A stretch of 64,000 nt of DNA from positions 53,354 to 117,353 of the forward strand of contig NZ_MSQB01000008.1 in NCBI RefSeq assembly GCF_002149965.1, read 5' to 3'. The translations under genes and the position numbers were made by a program. Below are positions 34,358 to 43,091 of the stretch, in pieces. The notes under the pieces are model-generated. The model was not told the DNA's origin, searched no databases, and worked only from the letters and a program-made list of their open reading frames with translations. Position 1 is the stretch's first letter. Each line of letters starts with the position of its first letter. The DNA is from Novosphingobium panipatense (lineage in GTDB: Bacteria; Pseudomonadota; Alphaproteobacteria; Sphingomonadales; Sphingomonadaceae).

Positions 34358-34564
34358 GGGCGTGCTCTAGCAGCGCCTGTGCCTGCTGTCCCGAGGTCAT
34401 TGGCAGGTCTTTTCCCTCTTGCGCCGAACGGGGCGAGCCGCGCGGCGTTTGGCCCAAGACGGATGGCATCTGCGGATTACGCAGAGTTCATCGGATCGCC
34501 ATGCCTCCTGCTGGTCTCATGTGCCACAGGAAGGGCCGGGCGGTGCAGGTTCGGGACGATTGCA

Positions 34565-35455
34565 GTGTACTTATCGACGATTTCCTGGCCGGACGCGCTC
34601 CGGCCTGCATTGGCGATCTCATGCGCCGTCGCCGCGCTGATCGGCGGCACGGCGCAGGCTCAGGACGTTTCCGGTCGGCCGGACGATCTGAAGATCGGCG
34701 GCGACCGGATTTCCATAGGCGTGGGGGCTGCCTCCACCCCCACCTACATCGGTTCGGCCTCTTCCCGGGTCTTGCCGACCGCAGCCGTCCAGGGGGAGGT
34801 CTCGGGCGTATCGTTCAATACCTCGGGCACGGCGCTCTATGTCGATGCCGTGCCTTCGAAGGGCAAGCCTGGGTGGAAACTGGAACTGGGGCCGCTGGCG
34901 GCGCTGCGACTCGACCGGACGGGCGGTATCGGAAACCTGGCCGTCAACGCGCTGGGAAAACGCGACACGGCGTTGGAACTTGGCGGTTCGGTGGGTATCC
35001 AGCGCACCGGGGTCGTGACCAGCCCTTACGATACGCTGTCGATCAGCCTTTCCTACCAGCATGACATCGCCGGCGCGCATGGCAGCTATGTGGCCAGCCC
35101 GGAAATCGACTACGACACCCCGCTGTCCGAGCATGCCTTCGTCTCGTTTTCCGCCTCCGCCGATTACGTCGGGCAGGGCTTCGGGCGATATTACTACGGC
35201 ATCGATGAAGCAGGCAGCCGGGCGAGCGGGCTTCCCGTCTACGATGATGCCGACAAGGCGGGTTGGAAGGACTGGAACCTCAGCACGATGGCGGTCCATT
35301 CCATTTCCGGCAATCTCCTCCACGGCGTCGGCCTGTTCGTGACGGGCGGCTATCAGCGTCTGCTGGGCGCCTATGCCCGCTCGCCCATCGTTGCCGACGT
35401 CGGCAGCCGCAACCAGTGGAGCGGCGCGCTGGGGCTGGAGTATACCTTCCGATGA
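34565..35455 (+). CDS. MipA/OmpV family outer membrane protein
   Basis: About 296 residues. A signal peptide (LRPALAISCAVAALIGGTAQAQ) precedes a beta-barrel with repeated aromatic strands (TPTYIGSASSRVLP, GRYYYGIDEAGSRASGLPVYD, GLFVTGGYQRLLGAYARSPI) and a C-terminal GALGLEYTFR, as in MipA/OmpV proteins. Family members include scaffold proteins for murein enzymes and osmoporin-like proteins. The start is uncertain: the GTG at 34565 gives a proper signal peptide, but the ribosome site is weak. It is convergent with the next unknown gene at only seven bases. Confidence 0.85.
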   Translation: MYLSTISWPDALRPALAISCAVAALIGGTAQAQDVSGRPDDLKIGGDRISIGVGAASTPTYIGSASSRVLPTAAVQGEVSGVSFNTSGTALYVDAVPSKGKPGWKLELGPLAALRLDRTGGIGNLAVNALGKRDTALELGGSVGIQRTGVVTSPYDTLSISLSYQHDIAGAHGSYVASPEIDYDTPLSEHAFVSFSASADYVGQGFGRYYYGIDEAGSRASGLPVYDDADKAGWKDWNLSTMAVHSISGNLLHGVGLFVTGGYQRLLGAYARSPIVADVGSRNQWSGALGLEYTFR

Positions 35456-35462
35456 AGCGGCC

Positions 35463-35990
35463 TCACGGGCTGGTTTTTTCGTAGGCTTCCAGCGCGGCGC
35501 GGTCTTCGTTCGATACGAATTCGCAGGTGAGTAGGGTCTTGCCGGGCATGGCGGGCCCCTCGCGCGCGACGATGGAAATCAGGCCCAGATCCTTCATGCC
35601 CTGCTGCTCGTCGGGCAGCAGGCGCGCGAAGCCTGCGGTGGATGAACCGAACAGGTGGCTGGTTTCGGGCGAAAGACCGTAACGTTCCGCGACTTTTGCG
35701 GCGACCTGCCCCTCCAGCAGCACGCCCACGGACATGCCCGCGAAAACCACGTCCTGCGCGGTGAAGCCGTCCCGCTCGACGGGAGCGGGAAGGCGATAGA
35801 TCGCCGCACCGAGCGAGGAGGTGTCCGGTTCGGCCAGCTTTTCCGCAGCCTCGTAAAGCTCCGTTGCCGAGGCCGTGGAGTAGGGCGGCTGGCAAAGGGC
35901 CGCGGCGAAGAAATCGGGCGCGGCTGCGGTCGCCATAGACGGCGCGACGGCCGCCATGGCGCAGGCGATGAGGAGGGCGGGACGTGTCAT
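35463..35990 (-). CDS. Exported protein of unknown function
   Basis: 175 residues with a clear signal peptide (LLIACAMAAVAPSMATAAA) and two cysteines in the mature part (about residues 33 and 156) that could form a disulphide. The rest is mixed helix and strand without a motif I recognise; ATELYEAAEKLAEPD and FARLLPDEQQGMKDLGLISIV are the most regular stretches. It is followed convergently by the MipA-like gene and preceded on the same strand, 57 bases away, by another exported unknown protein. Probably periplasmic. Confidence 0.7.
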   Translation of the reverse strand: MTRPALLIACAMAAVAPSMATAAAPDFFAAALCQPPYSTASATELYEAAEKLAEPDTSSLGAAIYRLPAPVERDGFTAQDVVFAGMSVGVLLEGQVAAKVAERYGLSPETSHLFGSSTAGFARLLPDEQQGMKDLGLISIVAREGPAMPGKTLLTCEFVSNEDRAALEAYEKTSP

Positions 35991-36047
35991 CCTGGCTCTA
36001 TGGGAACAATATCAAGCACTATCAACATATTATGCAGGCAAGATAGT

Positions 36048-36689
36048 TCAGCGCTTGGGCGCCTTCGGCTTCTGCGCGCGCACTTCGCCCAGCAGAAGGC
36101 CGAGGTACTTTTCCGCCTCGGCGGCCTGGGCTTGCGGGAATGCCGCAGTCATGCGCCCGCTCCAGTAGCCGTAGTTCACCGTGGTCAGGCTGAACAGCCA
36201 GGGCTGATTGTCGCGATAGCCGCTGAAAGTGCCGCGATAGGCATCCAGCTTGCGATTGGTTGGGATCTTGGCAGGGCCTTCCGAGGCGATCGAGGGGGCG
36301 GCGAAATGGGCCATCGCGGCCTGGCGCATGATCATGTAGTGATCGCGCGCCGACATCTGGTCGATATGGACGATCGCCATGCGCACCACGATGTGGTCCT
36401 TGCCGGTGCCGAGCGGCCGGTCATAGCCGATCGCGACATATTCGCCGCTGGGATCGAACGTCTTTTCGTTGAGGCGTTTGAAGCCTTCGAACTCTGCGGG
36501 GAAGTGCAGGCCGCTGGCGGTATGGACCAGCGTGGTGCCGTCGGCGGCCAGTGTGAAGCCTTCCGGGATTTCCGAGGGCGCCGCGGCCACCGGGCCGACT
36601 TGTGCCACTGCTGCAGCGGGCGCGATCGAGGCGAGAAGCAGCGCCAGGGGCGCGGCAAGAATGGCACTGGCTGAAGGCATCGACGTCAT
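36048..36689 (-). CDS. Exported protein of unknown function
   Basis: 213 residues. The signal peptide is alanine-rich (AILAAPLALLLASIAPAAAVA). The mature part looks globular and beta-rich (DGTTLVHTASGLHFPAEFEG, YVAIGYDRPLGTGKDHIVVR, WLFSLTTVNYGYWSGRM) and ends in a basic tail. I recognise no family. It lies 57 bases upstream of another secreted unknown on the same strand, so the two may be one unit. The 196-base gap to the enoyl-CoA hydratase gene shows no clear element. Confidence 0.7.
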   Translation of the reverse strand: MTSMPSASAILAAPLALLLASIAPAAAVAQVGPVAAAPSEIPEGFTLAADGTTLVHTASGLHFPAEFEGFKRLNEKTFDPSGEYVAIGYDRPLGTGKDHIVVRMAIVHIDQMSARDHYMIMRQAAMAHFAAPSIASEGPAKIPTNRKLDAYRGTFSGYRDNQPWLFSLTTVNYGYWSGRMTAAFPQAQAAEAEKYLGLLLGEVRAQKPKAPKR

Positions 36690-36885
36690 GTCCCCCGTAT
36701 AGAGATGAGCAGGCTAGAGCGCCCCGCCCCTGCAATCAAGTTCAGGTCTATCCGCAAGTTGCAAACACTATCTCAATGAACAGGAAGGATCGCAGCCGCG
36801 CCGCCGATGTTGAAGAACGGCCGCGACGATTGACGAAAAGTCGATTGCCCGGCAGGCAGGCTGCGAACGATAAATGGAGAGACAA

Positions 36886-37644
36886 GTGAGCGAAGGCATC
36901 GCGATTTCAGAGAACGACGGTGTTCTCGAAATCCTCATCGATCGGCCCGAAAAGAAGAATGCACTGACCTCGGCGATGTACCGCGCGATCACGGCGGCGC
37001 TAGCTTCCGCTTCTGAGCGGCGGGATATCGGCGCCGTGCTGCTGGCAGGGCGCGGCGGAACCTTTTGCGCGGGCAACGATCTGGCCGACTTCATGTCGGG
37101 GCCGGAAGGCGCGGAAGCGGCGTTCGATTTCATTCGCGCGATCGCGGCATTCGAAAAGCCGATCGTCGCGGCGGTGCAGGGCATGGCGGTAGGTGTCGGG
37201 ACGACGATGCTGTTCCACTGCGATCTCGTCTACGCCGCGCCGGATGCGGCTTTCGTCATGCCTTTCGTCAACCTGGGGATCGTGCCGGAAGCCGCTTCCA
37301 GCCTGCTCGCGCCTGCGATCCTCGGCCATGCCAAGGCGGCGGCCATGCTGCTGCTGGGCGAGCCGATGAATGCCGAAAGCGCGGATCGCGCAGGCTTCGT
37401 CACGGCCGTCGTACCTTCCGAACGGCTGCTCGATCATGCGCGGGCGAAGGCGGCGGTGCTCATGGCCAAGCCGCCCGAAGCGCTGCTCGCCACGCGCCGC
37501 CTGATGAAGGGCGATGCAGAGCAGGTGTCGCTGCGGATAGCCGAAGAGGCGCGGGTCTTCCGCCAGGCCGTGCAATCTCCCGAAGCGCGTGAGGCCTTCG
37601 CCGCCTTTTTCGAGAAGCGCCCGCCGGTGTTCCGGCGCGGTTGA
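36886..37644 (+). CDS. Enoyl-CoA hydratase/isomerase family protein
   Basis: 252-residue crotonase-fold enzyme acting on enoyl-CoA thioesters. The oxyanion-hole segments are RPEKKNALTSAMY and GRGGTFCAGNDLADF, and the central AAVQGMAVGVGTTMLFHCDLVYAA segment is typical. The usual catalytic glutamate position falls in LGIVPEAASSLL. I prefer the GTG at 36886, five bases after GGAGA; an ATG at 36874 is in frame but would place the ribosome site inside the gene. It is convergent with rarA at five bases. With no beta-oxidation genes nearby, the substrate is open. Confidence 0.9.
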   Translation: MSEGIAISENDGVLEILIDRPEKKNALTSAMYRAITAALASASERRDIGAVLLAGRGGTFCAGNDLADFMSGPEGAEAAFDFIRAIAAFEKPIVAAVQGMAVGVGTTMLFHCDLVYAAPDAAFVMPFVNLGIVPEAASSLLAPAILGHAKAAAMLLLGEPMNAESADRAGFVTAVVPSERLLDHARAKAAVLMAKPPEALLATRRLMKGDAEQVSLRIAEEARVFRQAVQSPEAREAFAAFFEKRPPVFRRG

Positions 37645-37649
37645 CGGCC

Positions 37650-38954
37650 CTATTCAGCGCCGCGCCGAGGCTGCTCTGCGCCGGTAACGCGGCGCCAGTG
37701 CTCATCGGCGCGGCGTTCGAAAGTGCCGGATTCGCGCGCTTCGCTTCGGTAGAGCGAGCCCTTGGGCATTGGCGAATAGACCTGCTCCACCCAGCCGCGC
37801 GGGTCGTCATGCGGCCAGATATAGCCGACATGGCCAAGCTGTGCCGCGCCGCTGTAGTGCGCGTCGCGCAAGTGCAGCGGTACGGGAGCGGGCGGCTGGC
37901 CCGCCACGAACTGGAGCGCGGCGGAAATGCCCCGTGACGAGGAGGCGGATTTCGGCGCGCGGGCTACGTGCAGGGCGGCATGGGCCAGCACGATCTGCGC
38001 TTCGGGGTAGCCGATCTTCTCCACGGCATGGAGCGCGGCGACGGCTGTTTGCAGGGCGGTATTGTCGGCCAGTCCGACATCTTCCGAGGCATGGATCATG
38101 ATCCGCCGCGCGATATAGCGCGGATCCTCGCCGCCGTGGATGAGGCGCGCGAGCCAGTATAGCGTGGCATCGGCATCCGAGCCGCGCATCGATTTCACGA
38201 AGGCGGAAACCACGTCGTAGTGCGCATCGCCCGAGCGATCATGGTTGACCGGGGCCGCCGCATAGGCCTCCTCGATCATGGCATCGCTTACCGTGACGGA
38301 CTCTCCGGCGTGTCCCAGCGCCAGGCTTTCCAGAGTGGTCAGGGCGCGCCGGGCATCTCCCCCCGATCGGCCTGCAAGCAGCCGGACTTGCTCGGGCGCC
38401 ATCGTCAAGGCTATGCCGTCCGCCCCGAGGCGTTCGATCCCCCGCCGTACCACCTTTTCCATGTCCTCGATGGAAAGCGGCTCCAGCTTGAGGATGGTCG
38501 AGCGCGAAACCAGCGCCGGGGTGAGGACGTGGTAGGGATTGCCGGTCGTCGCGCCGATGAAGTCGGCAATGCCGTCTTCGCAGATCGCCAGCAGGTCGTC
38601 GGTCTGGGTAGCGGTGAAGCGCTGCACTTCGTCCACGAAGATCAACAGGGGATGGACCCGCGCTTCATCCGCCAGCTTGCGGATTTCCGCGACCCCGGCG
38701 CGGGTGGCGTTGAGCGGCCGGAAGGTCTTGCCCAGCGTGGTGCCCACCGCCCGCGCGATCGAGGTCTTGCCGATGCCCGGCGGGCCATAGAGTATGACGC
38801 TGCCGAGCGCCCCCGCCTTGACGCGGCGGCGCAGGATCGAGCCATCACCCACCACGTGGGCCTGGCCGATAACATCGTCCAGCGAGGCCGGGCGAAGCAG
38901 GGCGGCAAGCGGCATTCTCTGGGCCGGAGCGGAACCGGCGAAAAGATCTGGCAT
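37650..38954 (-). CDS. rarA: Replication-associated recombination protein RarA/MgsA
   Basis: 434-residue AAA+ ATPase acting at stalled or gapped replication forks. Walker A is GPPGIGKTS (57-65) and Walker B is LIFVDEVQRF, followed by the sensor region FIGATTGNPYHVLTPALVSR. The C-terminal MgsA domain includes the conserved RIMIHASEDVGLADNTAL segment. Length is typical. It follows a small unknown gene by 19 bases and is convergent with the enoyl-CoA hydratase. Confidence 0.95.
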   Translation of the reverse strand: MPDLFAGSAPAQRMPLAALLRPASLDDVIGQAHVVGDGSILRRRVKAGALGSVILYGPPGIGKTSIARAVGTTLGKTFRPLNATRAGVAEIRKLADEARVHPLLIFVDEVQRFTATQTDDLLAICEDGIADFIGATTGNPYHVLTPALVSRSTILKLEPLSIEDMEKVVRRGIERLGADGIALTMAPEQVRLLAGRSGGDARRALTTLESLALGHAGESVTVSDAMIEEAYAAAPVNHDRSGDAHYDVVSAFVKSMRGSDADATLYWLARLIHGGEDPRYIARRIMIHASEDVGLADNTALQTAVAALHAVEKIGYPEAQIVLAHAALHVARAPKSASSSRGISAALQFVAGQPPAPVPLHLRDAHYSGAAQLGHVGYIWPHDDPRGWVEQVYSPMPKGSLYRSEARESGTFERRADEHWRRVTGAEQPRRGAE

Positions 38955-38973
38955 CGGTCTGCCGAAGGAAAGA

Positions 38974-39273
38974 TCAGACCGTCAGCAGCAGCGTGTCGTC
39001 TTCGCGCGGCGCGGCTGCTTCGAAGTCGGGCAAGGGTTCGAAGACTTCTTCGAGCAGTTCGGTCACTTCCAGGCCGGCGAGCTTGAACTGGCCGAGGCGG
39101 CGTTCCTCGGGCGAGCGCCAGGCCTTGGTGAGATTGAGCGCGCTGACGAAGAGGTCGCCGTGGCGCTCGAACATCAGGTGCGGGGCAAGCTTGATGATGC
39201 CGCCATTGTAGCGGGCATTGACGGTACGACGAAACGAGATCGCTTCCATGAGAGACAGGCGGGTATCGATCAT
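38974..39273 (-). CDS. Small conserved hypothetical protein upstream of rarA
   Basis: 99 residues with no motif I can name. It has a strand-rich core (EAISFRRTVNARYNGGIIKL, HLMFERHGDLFVSALNL) and an acidic C-terminal half (EVTELLEEVFEPLPDFEAAA, EDDTLLLTV). An internal Met9 is an alternative start. It precedes rarA by 19 bases on the same strand, so it is likely co-transcribed, but nothing ties it to replication. Confidence 0.65.
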   Translation of the reverse strand: MIDTRLSLMEAISFRRTVNARYNGGIIKLAPHLMFERHGDLFVSALNLTKAWRSPEERRLGQFKLAGLEVTELLEEVFEPLPDFEAAAPREDDTLLLTV

Positions 39274-39396
39274 GCGCGCAGGAAAGCCGTTTCGAAATGA
39301 GGTTGATTTTGCATTGCAGCATTGTGGAGCCGTCGGCGCCCCGGCGCAAGAGCCAAGCGTAACCGACCGATTAGACCCAGATGACAGCCATCAAGT

Positions 39397-41217
39397 TCAG
39401 GCAATGCGGCGATCCTCGAAATCGCCTGCTACGGGCAGGCCGGTGCGGTTGCGGCCCTCCTGCTTGGCGCGGTAGAGCGCATTGTCTGCGACGGTCATGA
39501 CGACGCGGTTTTCCTCACCGGGCAGGAGCGGCGCAAGTCCCACGCTGACGGTGGCCTTCACGATGTTGCCCAGCGAATCCTGGATTGCGGTGTCCTCAAG
39601 GCGGGTACGGATGCGCTCGCAGACCAGATGGGCCTGGTCCAGCGACAGCCCGCCGAGCAGGACCGCGAACTCCTCGCCCCCCAGCCGCGCCACGAGATCG
39701 CCGTCGCGAACCGCACCCCGCAGGATGGTGACGAAACGCACCAGCACGTCGTCGCCCGTGGCATGGCCGTAGCGGTCGTTGATCTGCTTGAAGTGGTCGA
39801 GATCGAACAGCGCCAGGCACCCGGCTTCGGAATCTTCCGGCATCGAAGTGAGGATCGCCAGCAGCGCCTCGTCGAAGGCGCGCCGGTTGCAGGCGCCGGT
39901 CAGATGGTCGGTCATTGCCTGCATGGTCAGGTCTTCCACCATCTGCCGCCGCTGCGTCACTTCGCGAATGATGCTGACGGTTCCGGTGGAACGGCCCTCA
40001 CTGTCGACGATGCTGCGGATATGGCTTTCTACCCAGACCACCGTGCCGTCCTTGCGGCTGACGCGGTATTCGACGATCGCCGGTTCATCGGGATTGGCAA
40101 GCGCCCTGCGGCGGGCGTCGAGCACGATCGGCAGATCCTCGGGAAGGATAAGGTGGAATATCGAGCGTCCGACCAGTTCGCCGGGTTGATAGCCGGAAAC
40201 CCGCGATGCCGAGGGCGATGCATAGCGCACCGTGCCGTCGCTGTTCAGCCTCACGACGATGTCGCTCATCCGGTCCAGCACGGCGCGGTGCAGTGCCTCG
40301 GCGGTATGCAGGCGTTCCACGAGGCGCCTGCGCGAGCGCAGTTCGGCGGCGAGGGGAAGCAGGATCAGGACGATGGTGGCGAAATAGATCTGCAGGACTT
40401 TCAGCTTCAGGCTCATTGAGACATGAAGCAGGGTCGTGGGGCCGTAGCCTGCAAGGGAGAACGAGAGCCCCATCGTCACCAGGATGACGATCGAGGAAAT
40501 GGCGCCGAACCGTCCGAGTCTCAGCGTGGCGGCCACCATCGGTGCGAAGGGGATGATCACCAGGGGGATTTCGTTCTGCCCGAAGGTCATGAGCGAAGTG
40601 GCTGCGACAAGGCCGAGCAGCAGCATGGCCTCGCCCGTGCGCCTGCGATCGGCCGAGGCGATCCATTGGCGCGTTTCTCCACGCAGGAGCAGCAGCAATG
40701 GCGGCGCGAAGGTCACCAGTCCCAGGGCATGACCGGCGTACCAGTCGCGCCAGGCCGTCCAGTAGGGAATGCCACTGGCGAGGTGGGCGCAGAGCGCGGC
40801 GGCGAACGAGGTGGTTACCGGAACCAGCAGCCCCGCCACGAGCAGGAACGAGCCTACTTCAGGGAGCGATTGGAACCGGCCGAAGCGCGGGTAGATCCGC
40901 CGTATCAGCCAGGCAGCTGACCAGGCCTCGGCAATGCAGATCAGCGATAGCGGCAGCGCAACGAGGCCGTGAAAACCGAAAAGGATGGATGCGCAGAACC
41001 CGGCCGGGATGCAGGTCAGCGTCAGGGCTGTCCAGCACCTGCGAGGCGCACTGCACAGGCGCGCGAACAGCATCGGACCCGCCAGCCACACGATTGCGAT
41101 CCCGCCGTCGAACCGGGTGAGTTGCAAGGCGATGGCGGCGCAGACGAAATAAGCCGTGGCCGTCAGAACGGCCCCGCGCAGCGGCAGGCGAAGTCGTTTT
41201 GAAAACGAGCGGAACAT
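39397..41217 (-). CDS. Membrane MASE1-PAS-GGDEF diguanylate cyclase
   Basis: 606 residues. A MASE1-type sensor of about eight helices fills residues 15-300, a PAS domain follows at about 320-440 (VRLNSDGTVRYASPSASRVSG, RKDGTVVWVESHIRSIVD), then a GGDEF domain to the end. The active-site loop is GGEEF at 513-517, a catalytically competent form. RDGD at 504-507, five residues upstream, is a matching RxxD inhibitory site, so the enzyme should make cyclic di-GMP with product inhibition. There is no EAL domain. It stands alone, 53 bases downstream of the LysR gene on the same strand. Confidence 0.93.
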   Translation of the reverse strand: MFRSFSKRLRLPLRGAVLTATAYFVCAAIALQLTRFDGGIAIVWLAGPMLFARLCSAPRRCWTALTLTCIPAGFCASILFGFHGLVALPLSLICIAEAWSAAWLIRRIYPRFGRFQSLPEVGSFLLVAGLLVPVTTSFAAALCAHLASGIPYWTAWRDWYAGHALGLVTFAPPLLLLLRGETRQWIASADRRRTGEAMLLLGLVAATSLMTFGQNEIPLVIIPFAPMVAATLRLGRFGAISSIVILVTMGLSFSLAGYGPTTLLHVSMSLKLKVLQIYFATIVLILLPLAAELRSRRRLVERLHTAEALHRAVLDRMSDIVVRLNSDGTVRYASPSASRVSGYQPGELVGRSIFHLILPEDLPIVLDARRRALANPDEPAIVEYRVSRKDGTVVWVESHIRSIVDSEGRSTGTVSIIREVTQRRQMVEDLTMQAMTDHLTGACNRRAFDEALLAILTSMPEDSEAGCLALFDLDHFKQINDRYGHATGDDVLVRFVTILRGAVRDGDLVARLGGEEFAVLLGGLSLDQAHLVCERIRTRLEDTAIQDSLGNIVKATVSVGLAPLLPGEENRVVMTVADNALYRAKQEGRNRTGLPVAGDFEDRRIA

Positions 41218-41270
41218 GATTTTCCGCTACTGGAATATGGTTAGCATCCTGTAAATGTGCAAAAGGCTTC

Positions 41271-42167
41271 TTACGTCGGGTCGGTTTCGGACGGAAAGCG
41301 CGCTTCTGCGACGAAGGCGGCGACGGTGGCGGCGCGTTCGTCGCTGCGGGTGGCCAGGGCGAGGGCGACCTTGGGGGCGTTGCCGCGCAGGTCGTGATAG
41401 GTCACGCCCTTGAAGGAGGCGTCGCGCATCGATTCCGGGACGAGGGCAACGCCCAGTTCGGCGGCGACGAGGGCCAGGACCGAGGCCACCTGCGGCGCGG
41501 ATTGGCCGAGAACGGGTTCGAATCCGGCCCTGCGACATGCTTCCAGAGTCGCGTCGAACAGCGTCGGGCCCAACGCGCGCGGGGTCAGGATGAAAGGGTC
41601 ATGGGCAAGCTGGTCCAGGCGGATCGGCTCGCCATGCGGCATGCGCGCGGAGGCGAGGGCAGCGATCAGCGGTTCGTCCGCCAGATGGAACAGGCGAAGT
41701 CCCTGCTTGTCCACGGCGTCCGGTCGCAGGAAAGCCGCATCGAGCGTTCCGCCCCGAAGCCCTTCGACCAGACCGATGGAATTGTGTTCCGCCAGACTCA
41801 GTTCCACGTCGGGAAACCGGCGGCGGTAGACGCGGATCGCCTGCGGCACGCACGGGTTGAACGCGGCGGATCCGGTGAAGCCGACGCGGATACGCCCGGT
41901 TTCGCCGGTTGCGGCGCGCCTTGCGGCATTGACCGCCTCCGTAACCAGTCCGGGAATCTGGCGGACGCGTTCCTCGAATGCCTGTCCCGCTTCGGTCAGT
42001 TCCGCGCCTTGCGGAATGCGGTGGAACAGCGGCGTGCCGATCTCCCGTTCCAGGTCCTTGATCTGATGACTGAGCGGGGGCTGCCCGATACCCAGGCGAT
42101 GGGCCGCGCGCGTGAAGTGCCGTTCCTCTGCAACGGCAAGAAAATAACGGATGTGCCTGAGTTCCAC
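41271..42167 (-). CDS. LysR family transcriptional regulator
   Basis: 298 residues. The N-terminal winged helix is classical (ELRHIRYFLAVAEERHFTRA, GIGQPPLSHQIKDLE) and is followed by a substrate-binding domain (IRVGFTGSAAFNPCVPQAI and onward). The DNA-binding part is close to the CatR/BenM type that uses aromatic-derived inducers. I chose the GTG at 42167, with GAGG six bases upstream; the longer frame crosses the divergent promoter. It is divergent from an alpha/beta hydrolase across 88 bases, which marks that gene as its likely target. Confidence 0.9.
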   Translation of the reverse strand: MELRHIRYFLAVAEERHFTRAAHRLGIGQPPLSHQIKDLEREIGTPLFHRIPQGAELTEAGQAFEERVRQIPGLVTEAVNAARRAATGETGRIRVGFTGSAAFNPCVPQAIRVYRRRFPDVELSLAEHNSIGLVEGLRGGTLDAAFLRPDAVDKQGLRLFHLADEPLIAALASARMPHGEPIRLDQLAHDPFILTPRALGPTLFDATLEACRRAGFEPVLGQSAPQVASVLALVAAELGVALVPESMRDASFKGVTYHDLRGNAPKVALALATRSDERAATVAAFVAEARFPSETDPT

Positions 42168-42255
42168 GTCATACCTCGAAGATATCAAGATCGCTCTCAT
42201 CATGAATTGGACAGATGGCCTGCACAAGCCCATTTCGGCGGCAGGAGATTTGATC

Positions 42256-43059
42256 ATGGCAAGTTTGGCAATCGACACGGCTGAATTCACGGCGGAAACA
42301 CTGGGCTCGCGTCCGGCTCCGGCGAAATGGAATCGCAAGGGCGTGAATGCCGCGCCTGCGCTCGAACCCGTCGTGTTCCTGCCCGGCCTGCTGTGCGATC
42401 AGTCGCTCTGGCGGCAACAGGTCCATGCCCTTTCGGACGTGGCCGCGCCGATGATCGCGGACCTTACACTGGACGATACCATCGGGGCCATGGCCGAGCG
42501 TACCCTGGCCGCAGCGCCGCGCCGCTTCTCGCTCGCGGGGCTGTCCATGGGCGGCTACGTTGCGCTTGAGATCATGCGCCGCGCGCCCGAGCGCGTTTCC
42601 CGCCTTGCGCTGATCAACTCGAGCGCGCGGAGCGATACGCCGGAGCGCAGCCGCCAGCGTCAGGCCGGGATCGAATCGCTGCGCCGGGGCAAGTTCGTGG
42701 GCATCACCCACCGCCTGCTCGGTGAACTGGTCCATGCCGACAATACTGTCGGCCCGGTGGCGGACGAAATGCGCGGCATGGCCTCGCGGGTCGGCGGCGA
42801 CGCCTTCATCCGCCAGCAGCACGCGATCATGACCCGGCCCGATTCGCTGGATAGCCTCCATGCGATCCGCGTGCCGACGATGGTCGTCGTGGGTGACGGG
42901 GACCGCATCACCCCGCCCGACCACGCGCGCGAGATTCACGAGCGCATCGCCGGGTCGAGCTTCCACACGATCGGGGCCTGCGGCCACATGGCCGCGCTGG
43001 AACACCCCGAGCAGGTGAACTTCCTGCTGCGCGGCTGGCTTCAGCGCAGCGCGGCCTGA
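42256..43059 (+). CDS. Alpha/beta hydrolase controlled by adjacent LysR
   Basis: 267 residues with the alpha/beta-hydrolase fold. The nucleophile elbow is GLSMGG (Ser97), the acid is in VVVGDGDRITPP and the base in GACGHMAALEHPEQ. The oxyanion strand is VFLPGLLCDQSLWRQQ. The layout resembles 3-oxoadipate enol-lactonase-like or esterase enzymes, but no catechol or protocatechuate genes are near, so I leave the substrate open. ATG 42256 is preceded by GGAG and starts a ~30-residue extension before the fold. Confidence 0.87.
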   Translation: MASLAIDTAEFTAETLGSRPAPAKWNRKGVNAAPALEPVVFLPGLLCDQSLWRQQVHALSDVAAPMIADLTLDDTIGAMAERTLAAAPRRFSLAGLSMGGYVALEIMRRAPERVSRLALINSSARSDTPERSRQRQAGIESLRRGKFVGITHRLLGELVHADNTVGPVADEMRGMASRVGGDAFIRQQHAIMTRPDSLDSLHAIRVPTMVVVGDGDRITPPDHAREIHERIAGSSFHTIGACGHMAALEHPEQVNFLLRGWLQRSAA

Positions 43060-43091
43060 TCGGGGCGGTTGGGGGGCTCACCCCGGCTCCA